Shown: in pieces, positions 1 through 8,372 of the stretch
Position numbering within the stretch: position 1 is the stretch's first letter
Layout of the letters: every line of letters starts with the position of its first letter
DNA from: Candidatus Kuenenia stuttgartensis
Lineage (GTDB): Bacteria; Planctomycetota; GCA-002687715; CAIWVZ01
Direction of reading: 5' to 3'
DNA length: 64,000 nt
Assembly (NCBI GenBank): GCA_945860915.1
Contig: CAMARR010000002.1
Coordinates: forward strand, 186,001-250,000
Notes under the pieces: generated by a model
What the model saw: only the letters and a program-made list of their open reading frames with translations
The model's database searches: none
What the model was told of the DNA's origin: nothing
Translations under genes and position numbers: made by a program

Positions 1-606
1 CCGACTGATGTTCGACTCCTGAATGCCGTCGGTCACGATGACGACGAGGCTCCTGCGTGTCAGGCGCTGACGAGCCAAATCAAGTCCCGCATCCAACCCA
101 TAGTTCGCGACTCCTTGTGGAGCCGCGATTGCCCATTGCGCCAAGCGGATGAAATGCGCGGGTCCCTTGTGCGGTTCAATCCAACGGCATGCATCACCGC
201 CGAACGTCAGAAGGCCGGCACGATCCTGGTTCTCGATGACCGACCAAACCATCGCAGCCATAACCCGGATTCCAGCATCGCGAAGCGACCATTCTCCGAA
301 GCCACAGTCCATGGAGTGCCCAACGTCGAGCATCACCAACGCCGTCCGTTCGCGTTCGTCGATGAATCTCTTTACAAAGAGTCGACCCATTCGAGCTGAG
401 ACGCTGGCATCGACTCCACGTGGATCGTCGCCCTCAACGTACTCGCGGACCTCGCCAAACTCGATGCCGGCTCCACGAAGAGTCGAACGATGGCCTCCCG
501 AATTCATATCATCGGCAAGACGTCTCCCGACGACTGGGATTGACCGGATTTCGCGGAGGAGGCTGGCCAGGCTCGCCTCGTGATCGGTGGGCGTGCCCAT
601 GGACAT
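1..606 (-). CDS. DUF58 domain protein, C-terminus cut off by the window edge
   Basis: About 202 residues are visible, reading from 606 towards position 1, with no stop before the edge. The ATG at 606-604 overlaps the stop of the upstream moxR-like gene as TGATG, which fixes the start and implies translational coupling. The sequence shows the DUF58 hallmark REYVEGDDPRGVD followed by SARMGRLFVKRF, then a von Willebrand A-like strand, LVMLDVGHSM. The usual metal-site motif DxSxS is here DVGHS, so one ligand position differs. There is no N-terminal membrane segment, as in the short cytoplasmic DUF58 type. Family knowledge: DUF58 proteins pair with MoxR ATPases in chaperone-like or metal-insertion modules. 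The substrate is unknown. Confidence 0.88.
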   Translation of the reverse strand, partial: MSMGTPTDHEASLASLLREIRSIPVVGRRLADDMNSGGHRSTLRGAGIEFGEVREYVEGDDPRGVDASVSARMGRLFVKRFIDERERTALVMLDVGHSMDCGFGEWSLRDAGIRVMAAMVWSVIENQDRAGLLTFGGDACRWIEPHKGPAHFIRLAQWAIAAPQGVANYGLDAGLDLARQRLTRRSLVVIVTDGIQESNISR

Positions 607-1598
607 CAGGGAATGGGTACGGCGTCCAAGAGGCGCGCAACAACGGTGTCGGATGTGAGTCCTTGGGCCTCCGCTTCGAACGTCATCAGGACGCGATGGC
701 GCAGCACCATCGGTGCGACCGCCTTGACGTCCTGAGGAGAAACAAACGACTTTCCGTCCATCCAAGCGCGCGCCCTGGCCGCCATGACCAGCGCAATCGA
801 TGCGCGCGGAGACGCGCCATGCCTGATCAATTTGGTCAACTCCTCGAGTCCAAAGTCCTTCGGAGATCGGGTCCCACGGACAAGATCGACAGCATAACCA
901 ATCAACTTTGAATCGACATAAAGTCCATCCACCTCACGTCGGGCGTCAAGAATCATTGATGGCGTGGCCACCCGAGCAACGACAGGTCGTCCCTCCGACT
1001 TGGCCATCCGGGCCACAACCTCGCGTTCTGCATCTCGGCTCGGGTACCCGACAGCGACCTTCAGCATGAAGCGGTCAACCTGCGCTTCCGGGAGGGGGTA
1101 GGTTCCCTCCTGGTCAACGGGGTTCTGGGTTGCGAGCACAAGAAACGGACTAGGCAGCGCGCGTGTCTCCCCCGCAAGGGACACCTGTCGCTCCTGCATC
1201 GCCTCGAGTAAGGCCGACTGGACCTTTGCGGGGGCTCGATTGATCTCATCCGCAAGCACGAAGTGTGCGAAGACGGGCCCCTCGCGGACGGCCCACGCAC
1301 CCGTGCCGGGATGGTAGACCTGTGTGCCAACCAGATCCGAAGGTAGGAGATCAGGGGTGAATTGGATTCTTCGAAAGGTCCCGCCCAATGCGACGGCAAG
1401 GGACTGCACCGCGAGCGACTTGGCGAGCCCTGGGACCCCCTCGAGCAGGACGTGGCCATCTGCCAAGAGGCCAATCAGCAGTCCGTCGATCAGTTGCTCC
1501 TGACCGACTAAGACTTTCGAGACTTCGTCCCTCACCGAGGCAACGAAGCGGCGGGACGTCGAGAGTGAATCTGGCTTAGAGGGCTCTGCGGGGGTCAA
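606..1598 (-). CDS. MoxR-type AAA+ ATPase
   Basis: AAA+ ATPase of the MoxR group, about 330 residues. From the N-terminus it shows VLVGQEQ, Walker A GVPGLAKS (about residues 54-61), Walker B VLADEINRAP, sensor 1 LATQNP and a C-terminal lid domain. I place the start at TTG 1598 because a CGAGG ribosome-binding site lies 7 nt upstream and because a longer reading to ATG 1664 adds a non-conserved, arginine-rich tail. The shorter start also leaves about 90 bp for divergent promoters facing the gene at 1691. It overlaps the DUF58 gene as TGATG. MoxR proteins remodel or activate partner proteins together with von Willebrand-type proteins. The client here is unknown. The family call is secure and the start is moderately secure. 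Confidence 0.92.
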   Translation of the reverse strand: MTPAEPSKPDSLSTSRRFVASVRDEVSKVLVGQEQLIDGLLIGLLADGHVLLEGVPGLAKSLAVQSLAVALGGTFRRIQFTPDLLPSDLVGTQVYHPGTGAWAVREGPVFAHFVLADEINRAPAKVQSALLEAMQERQVSLAGETRALPSPFLVLATQNPVDQEGTYPLPEAQVDRFMLKVAVGYPSRDAEREVVARMAKSEGRPVVARVATPSMILDARREVDGLYVDSKLIGYAVDLVRGTRSPKDFGLEELTKLIRHGASPRASIALVMAARARAWMDGKSFVSPQDVKAVAPMVLRHRVLMTFEAEAQGLTSDTVVARLLDAVPIP

Positions 1599-1690
1599 CG
1601 GGGAACCTCGGGATGAGTGGTCGGCTCCACTATACTGTTGGCGACAATCGACGGCCGCGCGCAAGGTCGTCCCCGCCCCCGAGCTCCTAC

Positions 1691-3946
1691 ATGACCGCCA
1701 GAATCTCGCACTCCCTCATTTCCTCCGCCATCTTTGCATTGATCGTCGTCTCAGCGACCGTGGCACAGAACCCACCCGCGACGCCAGTGAGCCGCGAGCA
1801 GATGTGGTTTGCGCCCACTGCGGAGGACTGGAAGAAGCCCTGCCTCATTCAGTGGCAGCGAACGTGGGAAGACGCTCAGGCAGTCGCCAAGGAAACTGGC
1901 AAGCCAATTCTCATCTGCGTCAATATGGATGGTGAGATCGCCAGCGAACACTACGCTGGAGTTCGCTATCGACGCCCGGAAACGGCAGGACTTTACGACG
2001 CGTACTCCTGTGTCATCGCATCGACGTACCGTCACACTCCCCGCGACCATGATGAACAGGGTCGCCGCATCCCTTGCCCACGATTTGGCACGGTGACATG
2101 TGGTGAGCACATCTCCATCGAGCCCTTTCTCTTCGAGCGCTACTTCGAAGGGACCCGCGTGGCGCCGCGTCACATCATGATCGGCGATGATGGCAAAGAG
2201 GCCTACGACGTCTTCTACGCATGGGACACGGATTCAGTGTTCAAGTCAATCAAGGACGGTGTTGCCAACCGCCCCAAAACGCCACCGATCAACCGCGCGG
2301 ACCGGCCCATTCTTGATCGTGTGCTGAGCAAGGAAAGTTCCGACCGCGCCGCCGTGGAAGCTGCCTTTGCGTCCGGAGACCGTGAAACCCGCGCTGCTCT
2401 CCTGCGCAAGGCGTCTGAAGCCGGGGCAGAAGCGAACGTTGACCTCCTCCGCCTCGGTGTTTTCAGCCTCGATACCGATCTCGCCAAAGCATCACGCGAA
2501 GCTCTCGCAAAGTCGACGTCCGACTCAGCTGTTGAACTGATCTCGGATGCGATGCGGACTCCCCTTCCGCCTGAGGAGCGAACAGCGCTCATGGGTGCGC
2601 TTGACCGCTTGGGCGCGTCATCGGATCGCGCTCGGACATTAGTAGTCGTTCATCGTGGGCTCGCGGGCCGTTCTCCGGCGCTTGACGCCGCATCATGGCA
2701 ACGTGCGCTCGAGGGCGCCGCCCCAGAATTCGTCGATGAATCGGTCATTGCGTCGCGCCTTGAAGCTGCTGACGCAACGATGGCGTCCCAGAATCCAGAC
2801 GTCCTACTGGATCTCGCCGACGCATATTTGTTTCGGGCGACATCGAGCGACACCGTTGGCGAACGAAAGTCACAAATCACTAGCGCCCGCAAGGCGCACA
2901 ATGCCGCAAAACTCGTGAACGCATCGGGCTGGCGAGCTGAGATGCTTGACGCCGTCACCGCGTGGTATGAGGACAACGCTGCAGCAGCAAGGAAAGCTGC
3001 CGAGGCCGCGATGGCATTCACCCCCGCCAGCCCAGAATCATGGAACTCCATGCTGGTGCTTGGTCTTTTCACCGAAGCGCGTCAACAGGCGATTCTGCGT
3101 TCCGTGCGCCGCAAGGAAGCGTGGCCCGGCGAGTGGCTTGCCGATGTCCATGCCGCGTATGCAATCCTCGCTAAGCACCCGTTCGGCAATGCGTCCCAAG
3201 TCGCGGGTCATTACGACTTCCTTAAGTGGCTTGGTGCGAAGGGCCAAGCCTTCACAATCCTCGAAACAGGGCTCATTCGGTTCCCCAACAGTTGGGCGCT
3301 CCATGATCGCTATCGCAGCCAACTGATCGAGGACCGCGGCCCCGACGGCATGGAATCACAGTATGCGTCCGTCATCGCAGAGCGTGACAGAGTGGCTCCC
3401 CCGCGATCGACACGCGGGGTCGGAAACACGGTCCTCGGCGAGCTCGCGGCAAAAGCGGACGGCCCACGAGGGCTGGAGACTTTCGCCGCCTTCGGATCGA
3501 TCATTGCGGCCGAATCACATCGCAAGGCAAATGAGGCAAGCAAGGCGCTCGCCGCCTATCAACGTGCACTCGCACTTTGCGACCGTGCGTTGAATCTTGA
3601 TCCGCTGGCAGAGGCCGCTGCTCGGCGATTCATGACTTTCGCGCATGGCGGAATCGGACGTGTCCAGTTTGAGACGGGCGACCTTGTCACAGCGGTCGAC
3701 TCAATCATCGCGGCGTTTTCTGCCGCACCCGCGTCGGCTAACGAGCTCGACGGAATGAACCTCTCTGCCGTCGACACCGCGAAGCAGCTCCTGACTGCAC
3801 TCAAGGCGAAGGGCATGGTGGGTCTCGCCGCCAAACTTGATTCCGCGATGGGGAGGCTTGATCCCAAGCAACTTGAACTTCCTGCATTCGAGCGCGGCGG
3901 TCCTCCAACCCGACCTGCCTCGCGGCCCGCCCGCCGTCGCGGCTAG
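1691..3946 (+). CDS. Secreted thioredoxin-fold protein with helical repeats
   Basis: About 751 residues. ATG 1691 opens a clear signal peptide (ISHSLISSAIFALIVVSATVAQ region); an in-frame ATG at 1613 would add a basic, non-signal leader and is less likely. Residues about 40-190 resemble the thioredoxin-like domain seen in planctomycete secreted proteins (WEDAQAVAKETGKPILICVN), but the usual CxxC is absent. The middle (about 210-330) looks HEAT-like, and the C-terminal half is alanine-rich and helical like TPR proteins, ending in a proline/arginine-rich tail. It is probably periplasmic, and the function is unknown. It is divergent from the MoxR/DUF58 pair, with no sign of functional linkage beyond proximity. 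Confidence 0.85.
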   Translation: MTARISHSLISSAIFALIVVSATVAQNPPATPVSREQMWFAPTAEDWKKPCLIQWQRTWEDAQAVAKETGKPILICVNMDGEIASEHYAGVRYRRPETAGLYDAYSCVIASTYRHTPRDHDEQGRRIPCPRFGTVTCGEHISIEPFLFERYFEGTRVAPRHIMIGDDGKEAYDVFYAWDTDSVFKSIKDGVANRPKTPPINRADRPILDRVLSKESSDRAAVEAAFASGDRETRAALLRKASEAGAEANVDLLRLGVFSLDTDLAKASREALAKSTSDSAVELISDAMRTPLPPEERTALMGALDRLGASSDRARTLVVVHRGLAGRSPALDAASWQRALEGAAPEFVDESVIASRLEAADATMASQNPDVLLDLADAYLFRATSSDTVGERKSQITSARKAHNAAKLVNASGWRAEMLDAVTAWYEDNAAAARKAAEAAMAFTPASPESWNSMLVLGLFTEARQQAILRSVRRKEAWPGEWLADVHAAYAILAKHPFGNASQVAGHYDFLKWLGAKGQAFTILETGLIRFPNSWALHDRYRSQLIEDRGPDGMESQYASVIAERDRVAPPRSTRGVGNTVLGELAAKADGPRGLETFAAFGSIIAAESHRKANEASKALAAYQRALALCDRALNLDPLAEAAARRFMTFAHGGIGRVQFETGDLVTAVDSIIAAFSAAPASANELDGMNLSAVDTAKQLLTALKAKGMVGLAAKLDSAMGRLDPKQLELPAFERGGPPTRPASRPARRRG

Positions 3947-4014
3947 ACACCCTCGGTGACGCTGCCTTCGCCAAGACCCATGGTCGCCGCGCTTCTAGTG
4001 GCTCAAGAAACGTT

Positions 4015-4060
4015 GCGGCCAACCCAGCCGCCCCTTGCAAGGGGCGACCAAGTTGGCCGC
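4015..4060. terminator. Long nested hairpin between convergent genes
   Basis: An outer 9-bp stem, GCGGCCAAC/GTTGGCCGC (4015-4023 with 4052-4060), encloses a perfect 9-bp palindrome, CGCCCCTTG/CAAGGGGCG (4029-4046). It sits in the 148-bp gap between two genes that end towards each other. There is no T-run on either side, so it is either a factor-assisted bidirectional terminator or an mRNA 3' end stabiliser. A smaller hairpin, GGGGCA/TGCCCC, follows at about 4071-4087. Confidence 0.5.
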
Positions 4061-4094
4061 GCGAACGTGGGGCATCAGGTGCCCCAAGATTCCA

Positions 4095-5513
4095 TCAGTT
4101 GCCGAGCGTGATGTGAAGCCCGTTGGTCAAGTTGATTCCGTTTGTCGAAGCGATGAATGCTTGCAGACCAACCGGGAGAAAACACAACGAGGGATCAGCC
4201 GGGAGTGGCAACGCGAAGTTCCACGCACCTGCTGCGTCCGTCGTAAGCGGTAGGAGTACATTGAGGCCCGAATTGCCGAGGTAGAGGTTGCATGTGCCGC
4301 CGATATTGGTCGGGCCAGCCTGCGGTCCGTAGAAGAGCAATCCCGACGAAGCAGGTGTTGCGCCTGTGATGGACAAATTGTACATCTGGCCGAGCACAGG
4401 ACTGTTGCTGTCAAGAATTGGCGCGGGCGAGCCGCAACCGGTTCCGACCAACACCTTCAGCGCATTCGTCGCCGATAACGTCAGCGTCCACGCGTTGCCA
4501 ACATTATTGCCGAATGACCCGACAGCGATCAATCGCGTCGCTCCGGCTGGAACGGTAATCGTGACATTTGAGCGTAAACCGGTGGTGGAAGGAGCGGGGC
4601 AGAAGAAGTCGTCATTCGCAGTAAGGCACGGGCCGCCGCATGCGTCATAAACACGAAGAACCGTGTCGTTCAGCACCGGAGCTGGCTCGCCAGCGGTCAT
4701 ACAGGTGTTGATATTGACAGTCTCAGGGCACACACCAGTATTGGTGTAGGAGAACCACACGTCGCGGCTTAAGGTAGTATTGCACGTGACGTTGCTTAGC
4801 ACCGGGGTTGCCCCGTTGTTCGTCCAGAAGAAGGAACCTTCACCAATCGGAATTGCGTTGGCGCAATCGTCATTACGTAAAGAGAACCGAACATTATCGA
4901 TCGACACTGATGAATCAGCGATAGTGTCTCCTTCATTAAAGCAGACGATGCTGAGGTAGGCCCCAGCCGGTCGCGGCCAATTGAGATTCGCCGAAAACGC
5001 CTGCGGACCCGCCGCCAAGACCGATCCACCGCCGTTGCTGCAGCCAGCTGGCGTCAAAGGTGTGAATGTGTCGGCAGAGACGAGAGACTGCACGTAGTTC
5101 CCTGCGGCATCAACGATCGCAATGTTCATCCCGTCATTGAAGTTGGAGTTCTGGATTTCAGGAGAAAAGAACTCCCAGTCAAGGGCAATTGCCGTTGCGC
5201 CCGATGGAAGGGCAATCCGGAGTTCAGAGAACGCTGCCGGAACGGGACGTGGCATTAGGGCGCCGGCGGCAAAATTCGGCAAGAATGCCTCCGCAACGAC
5301 GCGTGCGTATTGGGCACCCGACGTGGGGAACCCACAGCTTGCGGCTGCGCTAACGGTTGCGAGCGCCGTACCCGTGCACCCGTCACAATTGGCGGCACCT
5401 CCGATGACCGGAAGCGCGCCGACCGCGGCGCAATCGAAATTCGTTACCGCCGCCTGTCAGAGCGACAGCCCGGCTCCAAGCGACAACGCCAAGACAATTC
5501 GACTAGAAATCAT
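4095..5513 (-). CDS. Secreted planctomycete-type protein with in-frame TGA in its signal peptide
   Basis: The reading frame runs from ATG 5513, preceded by GGAG at a 6-nt spacing, to a stop at 4095: 473 codons including one TGA at codon 19 (5459-5457). Before the TGA is a typical signal peptide core (VLALSLGAGLSL). After it the frame continues unbroken with QAAVTNFDC, which looks like the cleavage site and mature start. The mature part has a lectin/adhesin-like N-terminal half and a C-terminal domain (LVGTGCGSPAP to the end) shared with the proteins at 11572 and 13022. Without readthrough only a protein lacking a signal peptide could be made. The TGA may be a nonsense mutation, an assembly error or, less likely, selenocysteine. 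It is probably cell-surface or exported; the function is unknown. Confidence 0.65.
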
Positions 5514-5916
5514 GGGAAACTCCATTACAAACAGGAACAACCGACCAGGAGTAGCTATGCACTACTCCATCCGAAGGTCAACACATACTCACAAAACACA
5601 TGTGAGATCATGACCCGTCGAACAGCGTAGTCGTTTGGCTGCAGGCTTGCAATTGCGACGCGCCATTCCAGAGCAGTATGAAGATCAATTCATGCGACGC
5701 CCACTCGGCCGCTCGCGTGCTCCACGCGTATCAACGCTGTGCGGCGTCAGTTCGATTCCACGACACGGACTTCCTTGGCAATACTCTCGCGAGCCGGCAT
5801 TAGATTTTGCTTAACAGAGGGTTAGAGCGACGATCTGAATCCGTGAAACGAATGTCCAGTGCACCACGTCGTACCCGGCATTGCTGCTTCCCTGCGATGA
5901 AGGTGTTTGGTTTGAG
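5514..5916. other. 403-bp intergenic region, no gene seen
   Basis: This lies upstream of the minus-strand secreted-protein gene, so it should hold that gene's promoter. It contains the GGAG ribosome-binding site just above 5513. I see no convincing coding frame, tRNA or strong hairpin in the rest. Confidence 0.5.
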
Positions 5917-6606
5917 TTAGGTCATCGCTCCAAACAACGAACCAACCAAAGCGGTGATCACCATGGCAAGTGCTCCCCAAAGTGCCACGCGCACGGTGGG
6001 CTTAAGCACAGGTGCTCCGCCCGCGCGTGCTGCAAGGGCACCGAGGACTGCGAGAAACGCCAACGAAGAGGCCGAAACAGAGGCAACAAGAGCCTCTTGA
6101 GGCACGATCGTCACGACTAGGAGGGGCATGGCCGCTCCCACCGCAAATGTCGCAGCGGAAGCCAGCGCAGCTTGAACCGGCCTCGCGCTCAACTCCTCCG
6201 TGATTCCCAACTCGTCGCGAGCATGTGCGCCAAGCGCGTCCTTCTCCATCAGTTGCTTCGCGACTTCCATTGCCAAGACCGGATCGAGACCCCGCTTGAC
6301 GTAGATCTCGGCCAGCTCTGCGTGTTCGTGTTCGCGATCAGTGGCGAGCTCGTGGCGTTCGCGAGCAAGGTCCGCGCTCTCAGTGTCCGATTGGGAACTC
6401 ACGGATACGTACTCGCCGGCAGCCATGGACATCGCCCCCGCCACCAATCCTGCAATGCCTGTGATGAGTATCCCGCTCCTCGGTGCGTTCGCTGCCGCGA
6501 CCCCGACGATCAAACTCGCGGTCGAGACGATTCCGTCATTTGCGCCGAGCACGGCCGCACGCAGCCAGCCGATCCGATGCGCTCGATGCCTCTCGGTGTG
6601 CTTCAT
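5917..6606 (-). CDS. VIT1/CCC1-family membrane transporter
   Basis: About 229 residues from ATG 6606 (MKHTERHRAHRIGWLRAAVL), the usual length for bacterial VIT proteins. The family signature GANDGIVSTASLIVGV occurs at about residues 22-37, followed by GAMSMAAGEYVSVSSQ. A charged, glutamate-rich cytoplasmic stretch (about 80-140) comes next, then paired C-terminal transmembrane helices. Family members move Fe(II) or Mn(II) out of the cytosol. The substrate cannot be read from the sequence. A longer frame upstream runs through the tRNA-Pro gene and is spurious. Confidence 0.9.
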   Translation of the reverse strand: MKHTERHRAHRIGWLRAAVLGANDGIVSTASLIVGVAAANAPRSGILITGIAGLVAGAMSMAAGEYVSVSSQSDTESADLARERHELATDREHEHAELAEIYVKRGLDPVLAMEVAKQLMEKDALGAHARDELGITEELSARPVQAALASAATFAVGAAMPLLVVTIVPQEALVASVSASSLAFLAVLGALAARAGGAPVLKPTVRVALWGALAMVITALVGSLFGAMT

Positions 6607-6660
6607 TGAATGACTCACAGGATACTGGATGGCGCGACGTGCGGTGCAACACCACAGCGG

Positions 6661-6708
6661 CAGAAAATGAAGCGAGCCCGCTCGAACCAGAGATTCAAGC
6701 GAGCTCGC
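6661..6708 (-). terminator. Intrinsic terminator behind tRNA-Pro
   Basis: On the minus strand a 15-bp stem (GCGAGCTCGCTTGAA pairing with 6672-6686, 7-nt loop) is followed by TTCATTTT. It directly follows the tRNA 3' end. Confidence 0.75.
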
Positions 6709-6716
6709 CATTTCAG

Positions 6717-6791
6717 TCGGGGCGATGGGATTTGAACCCACGACCTCTTGAACCCCATTCAAGCGCGCTAGCCAGGCTGCGCCACGCCCCG
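6717..6791 (-). tRNA. tRNA-Pro (GGG)
   Basis: Cloverleaf on the minus strand, 75 nt: acceptor CGGGGCG/CGCCCCG with discriminator A, D arm GCGC/GCGC, anticodon stem CTTGA/TCAAG with loop ATGGGGT (anticodon GGG), T arm GTGGG-TTCAAAT-CCCAT. CCA is not encoded. Confidence 0.95.
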
Positions 6792-6798
6792 GAGACAC

Positions 6799-6833
6799 AA
6801 TGAAAGCGGGAAAGCCCTCGCGGACTTCCCCGC
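6799..6833 (-). terminator. Intrinsic terminator behind the thioredoxin-like selenoprotein gene
   Basis: Minus-strand 12-bp stem GCGGGGAAGTCC/GGGCTTTCCCGC with a GCGA tetraloop, followed by TTTCATTG. It lies about 85 nt downstream of the gene ending at 6919 and just upstream of tRNA-Pro. Confidence 0.7.
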
Positions 6834-6918
6834 CCTCATGGGGTCGGTCATCTTAGCCGTGCCACATGGAGGCTCAAGCGACCCCCCAGTGGCATCGGTG
6901 ATCCGAACCTAATGTCGA

Positions 6919-7926
6919 TCAGCCGCCGTCGAGGCGCTTGTTTTGCTTCTCGGGTTGCGACTTGCCGTCCTTCATCGCCTTCAAACGCGTTTCCATCGAA
7001 TCGATGGCGCGCTTGTACCTCTCATCGGTACCCCAGGACTTCTTGAGAGCTGTGAATGCCTCTTCAAATAGCGGGGCGTCCTTCTTGGACTCGGCGTGCG
7101 ACGCGATGGTCTGCCAGAACGTGGCGACCGTCGAGCCTGTCGGAATGCGACCAGCCTTCTTCATCTCGACCAACTTAGCGCCCACCGCGTCCATGTCTTC
7201 GCGAGACTTGGCCGAGGAACGGAGCGTCATGATCTCTTCATCGAGCATGAGCGATTCGAGCTTCGCTGATTGGTCCTTCGAGAGGGTCTTTCCCGTAAGT
7301 TGAGTCTTCGCTTCCGAAGCCTTCAACGAACCGAGGTCAACCTTGGCGAAAGTCAACTCCACAAAGGACCCATCATCGGTCTTTCCGGACAACTCTTTCA
7401 CCTTCGCGAGACGATTGAGAGTGGTTTGGAAGCCGGCGACGCTTCGGTCCCCTTGCTTGGCGACAACGTTGCCGTCCGCATCCATGAACGCGAGACTTGG
7501 GAATCCACCGAAACCCTTCTCACGGAGAAGTCCTTGATGTGGGTCGGTCGTTACTTGCGAAGTGACGTGAAGGAAGAGCACTACTTGCTTGCCGAACTCG
7601 GCAAGTGATGCATCCGAAAGCGCGGCGGCTTCCAGGGCATCGCAGGGGCCTCACTTCGCGTACGAGCGCGTGAAGTAGACAAACAGGAGTTTGCCCGTCT
7701 TCTTCGCTTCGGCGCGAGCTGCGTCGTAATCGAAAGTCCACTTCGCGTCGGCCCGGTTAAATACCGGAAGCTTCAATTTCGCATCGCGCTTTGCGATGAG
7801 GTCATCTTGACTTGCCTTTGGAGCCTGCGCAGTCGGTCTCACCGGTGCTGCAGGCGTTTGTGCCGACGTTGTCGACACGGCGCACGTCAAGACGAGCGAC
7901 ATGAGCGCCCATCTGGAGGTCTTCAT
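6919..7926 (-). CDS. Secreted thioredoxin-like selenoprotein (Sec in the CxxC position)
   Basis: One frame from ATG 7926 to the stop at 6919, 335 residues, if TGA at 7653-7651 is read as selenocysteine 92. The N-terminus is a signal peptide (MKTSRWALMSLVLTCAVSTTSAQ). A thioredoxin-like domain follows: AKKTGKLLFVYFTRSYAK-U-GPCDALE, then VVLFLHVTSQ and FGGFPSLAFMDADGNVV. The U occupies the first Cys of a CGPC-type active site and the resolving Cys is present. The C-terminal half (about 190-335) is helical and lysine-rich. A stem-loop at 7607-7641 fits a bacterial SECIS. Without readthrough the gene splits into two meaningless halves. A structured RNA and an intrinsic terminator precede it. Likely a periplasmic oxidoreductase; the substrate is unknown. 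Confidence 0.88.
7607..7641 (-). promoter_or_regulatory. Candidate SECIS element in the thioredoxin-like selenoprotein mRNA
   Basis: Starting 10 nt after the UGA: lower stem GATGC/GCATC, an asymmetric internal loop, then CT/GG and GGAAGC/GCTTTC closing a 6-nt loop CGCCGC whose second base is G. That G is 25 nt from the UGA, inside the range usual for bacterial SECIS elements. Seen by manual pairing only. Confidence 0.65.
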
Positions 7927-8046
7927 TTGAATGTCTCGTTTCTCGCGGTTGCCGACGAGACCCTCTCGCGACACGCCGCTTCTCAATGGTAGGCGTTTCG
8001 CGTTTGGATTGCACGTTGCCCGTTTCTCCGAGGCGTGTCGTCCCTT

Positions 8047-8090
8047 GGAAAACAAGGAACCCGCCCGCGACTTGCGCCGCGAGCGGGCTC
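8047..8090 (-). terminator. Strong intrinsic terminator or attenuator upstream of the thioredoxin-like selenoprotein gene
   Basis: Minus-strand 15-bp stem (8057-8071 with 8076-8090) with a GCAA tetraloop, followed by CTTGTTTTCC. It lies between the structured RNA at 8094-8158 and the start codon at 7926, so it either ends a small RNA or attenuates the downstream gene. Confidence 0.75.
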
Positions 8091-8093
8091 CGC

Positions 8094-8158
8094 ATGAGGT
8101 TGGCTCCCCTGCCTAGATCGGTTCCGACACCGTGCCGGTTCCGTAAAGCCAACCCCAT
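8094..8158 (-). ncRNA. Structured RNA of unknown class (leader element or small RNA)
   Basis: On the minus strand a 12-bp helix, ATGGGGTTGGCT/AGCCAACCTCAT (one G-T pair), encloses CGG/CCG, a symmetric AA/AA internal loop and an inner CCGGCA-CGG-TGTCGG hairpin. A 13-nt single-stranded segment, ATCTAGGCAGGGG, sits on the 3' side. It is followed within 4 nt by the terminator at 8057-8090. I do not recognise it as tRNA, SRP RNA, 6S RNA or a known riboswitch. The RNA-then-terminator-then-gene order resembles a transcriptional riboswitch for the selenoprotein gene, but a free-standing small RNA is equally possible. The upstream boundary is unknown. Confidence 0.6.
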
Positions 8159-8275
8159 CTTCTCGTTCGGTGAAGCCCCACAAGGCGGGCGTCCCGGTTG
8201 ATTGATCGGGGGTCAAGCGGAGTCTTGCGACCTCACTTGTCCGCTAGTAAAGGCACGGTCGGCCCCCAAAACGGC

Positions 8276-8315
8276 AAAAAAAGGTACGAACGAGCCCGAA
8301 AAGTCCTGCTCGTCC
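8276..8315 (-). terminator. Intrinsic terminator behind ugd
   Basis: Minus-strand stem GGACGAGC/GCTCGTTC (8308-8315 with 8288-8295), then GTACC and seven T residues (8282-8276). An overlapping alternative fold (GCTCGCCCAAT with ATTGGG..CGAGC) would compete with it. It lies 58 nt beyond the ugd stop codon. Confidence 0.75.
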
Positions 8316-8372
8316 CCAATTCTCATGGGATTGGGCGAGCCAAATGCAGCAGCTGAGATCCGTCTCGATCTA

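Noticed and set aside
1613-1690. 26-codon N-terminal extension of the secreted protein at 1691
   Set aside because: It would bury the signal peptide behind an arginine-rich leader and overlaps the divergent promoter region.
5917-6798. Longer VIT-family frame with an extra ~60-residue N-terminus
   Set aside because: The extension runs through the tRNA-Pro gene on the same strand and has no coding features; the family start matches ATG 6606.
7651-8055. Stand-alone 134-residue ORF and separate 220-residue ORF at 6919-7581
   Set aside because: They are the two halves of one thioredoxin-like gene joined in frame by a Sec UGA; neither alone makes a complete domain.
8094-8158. tRNA-Sec, SRP RNA, 6S RNA or tmRNA in the structured region
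   Set aside because: No anticodon loop with TCA, no SRP GGAA-loop consensus and no tmRNA tag or tRNA-like ends were found.
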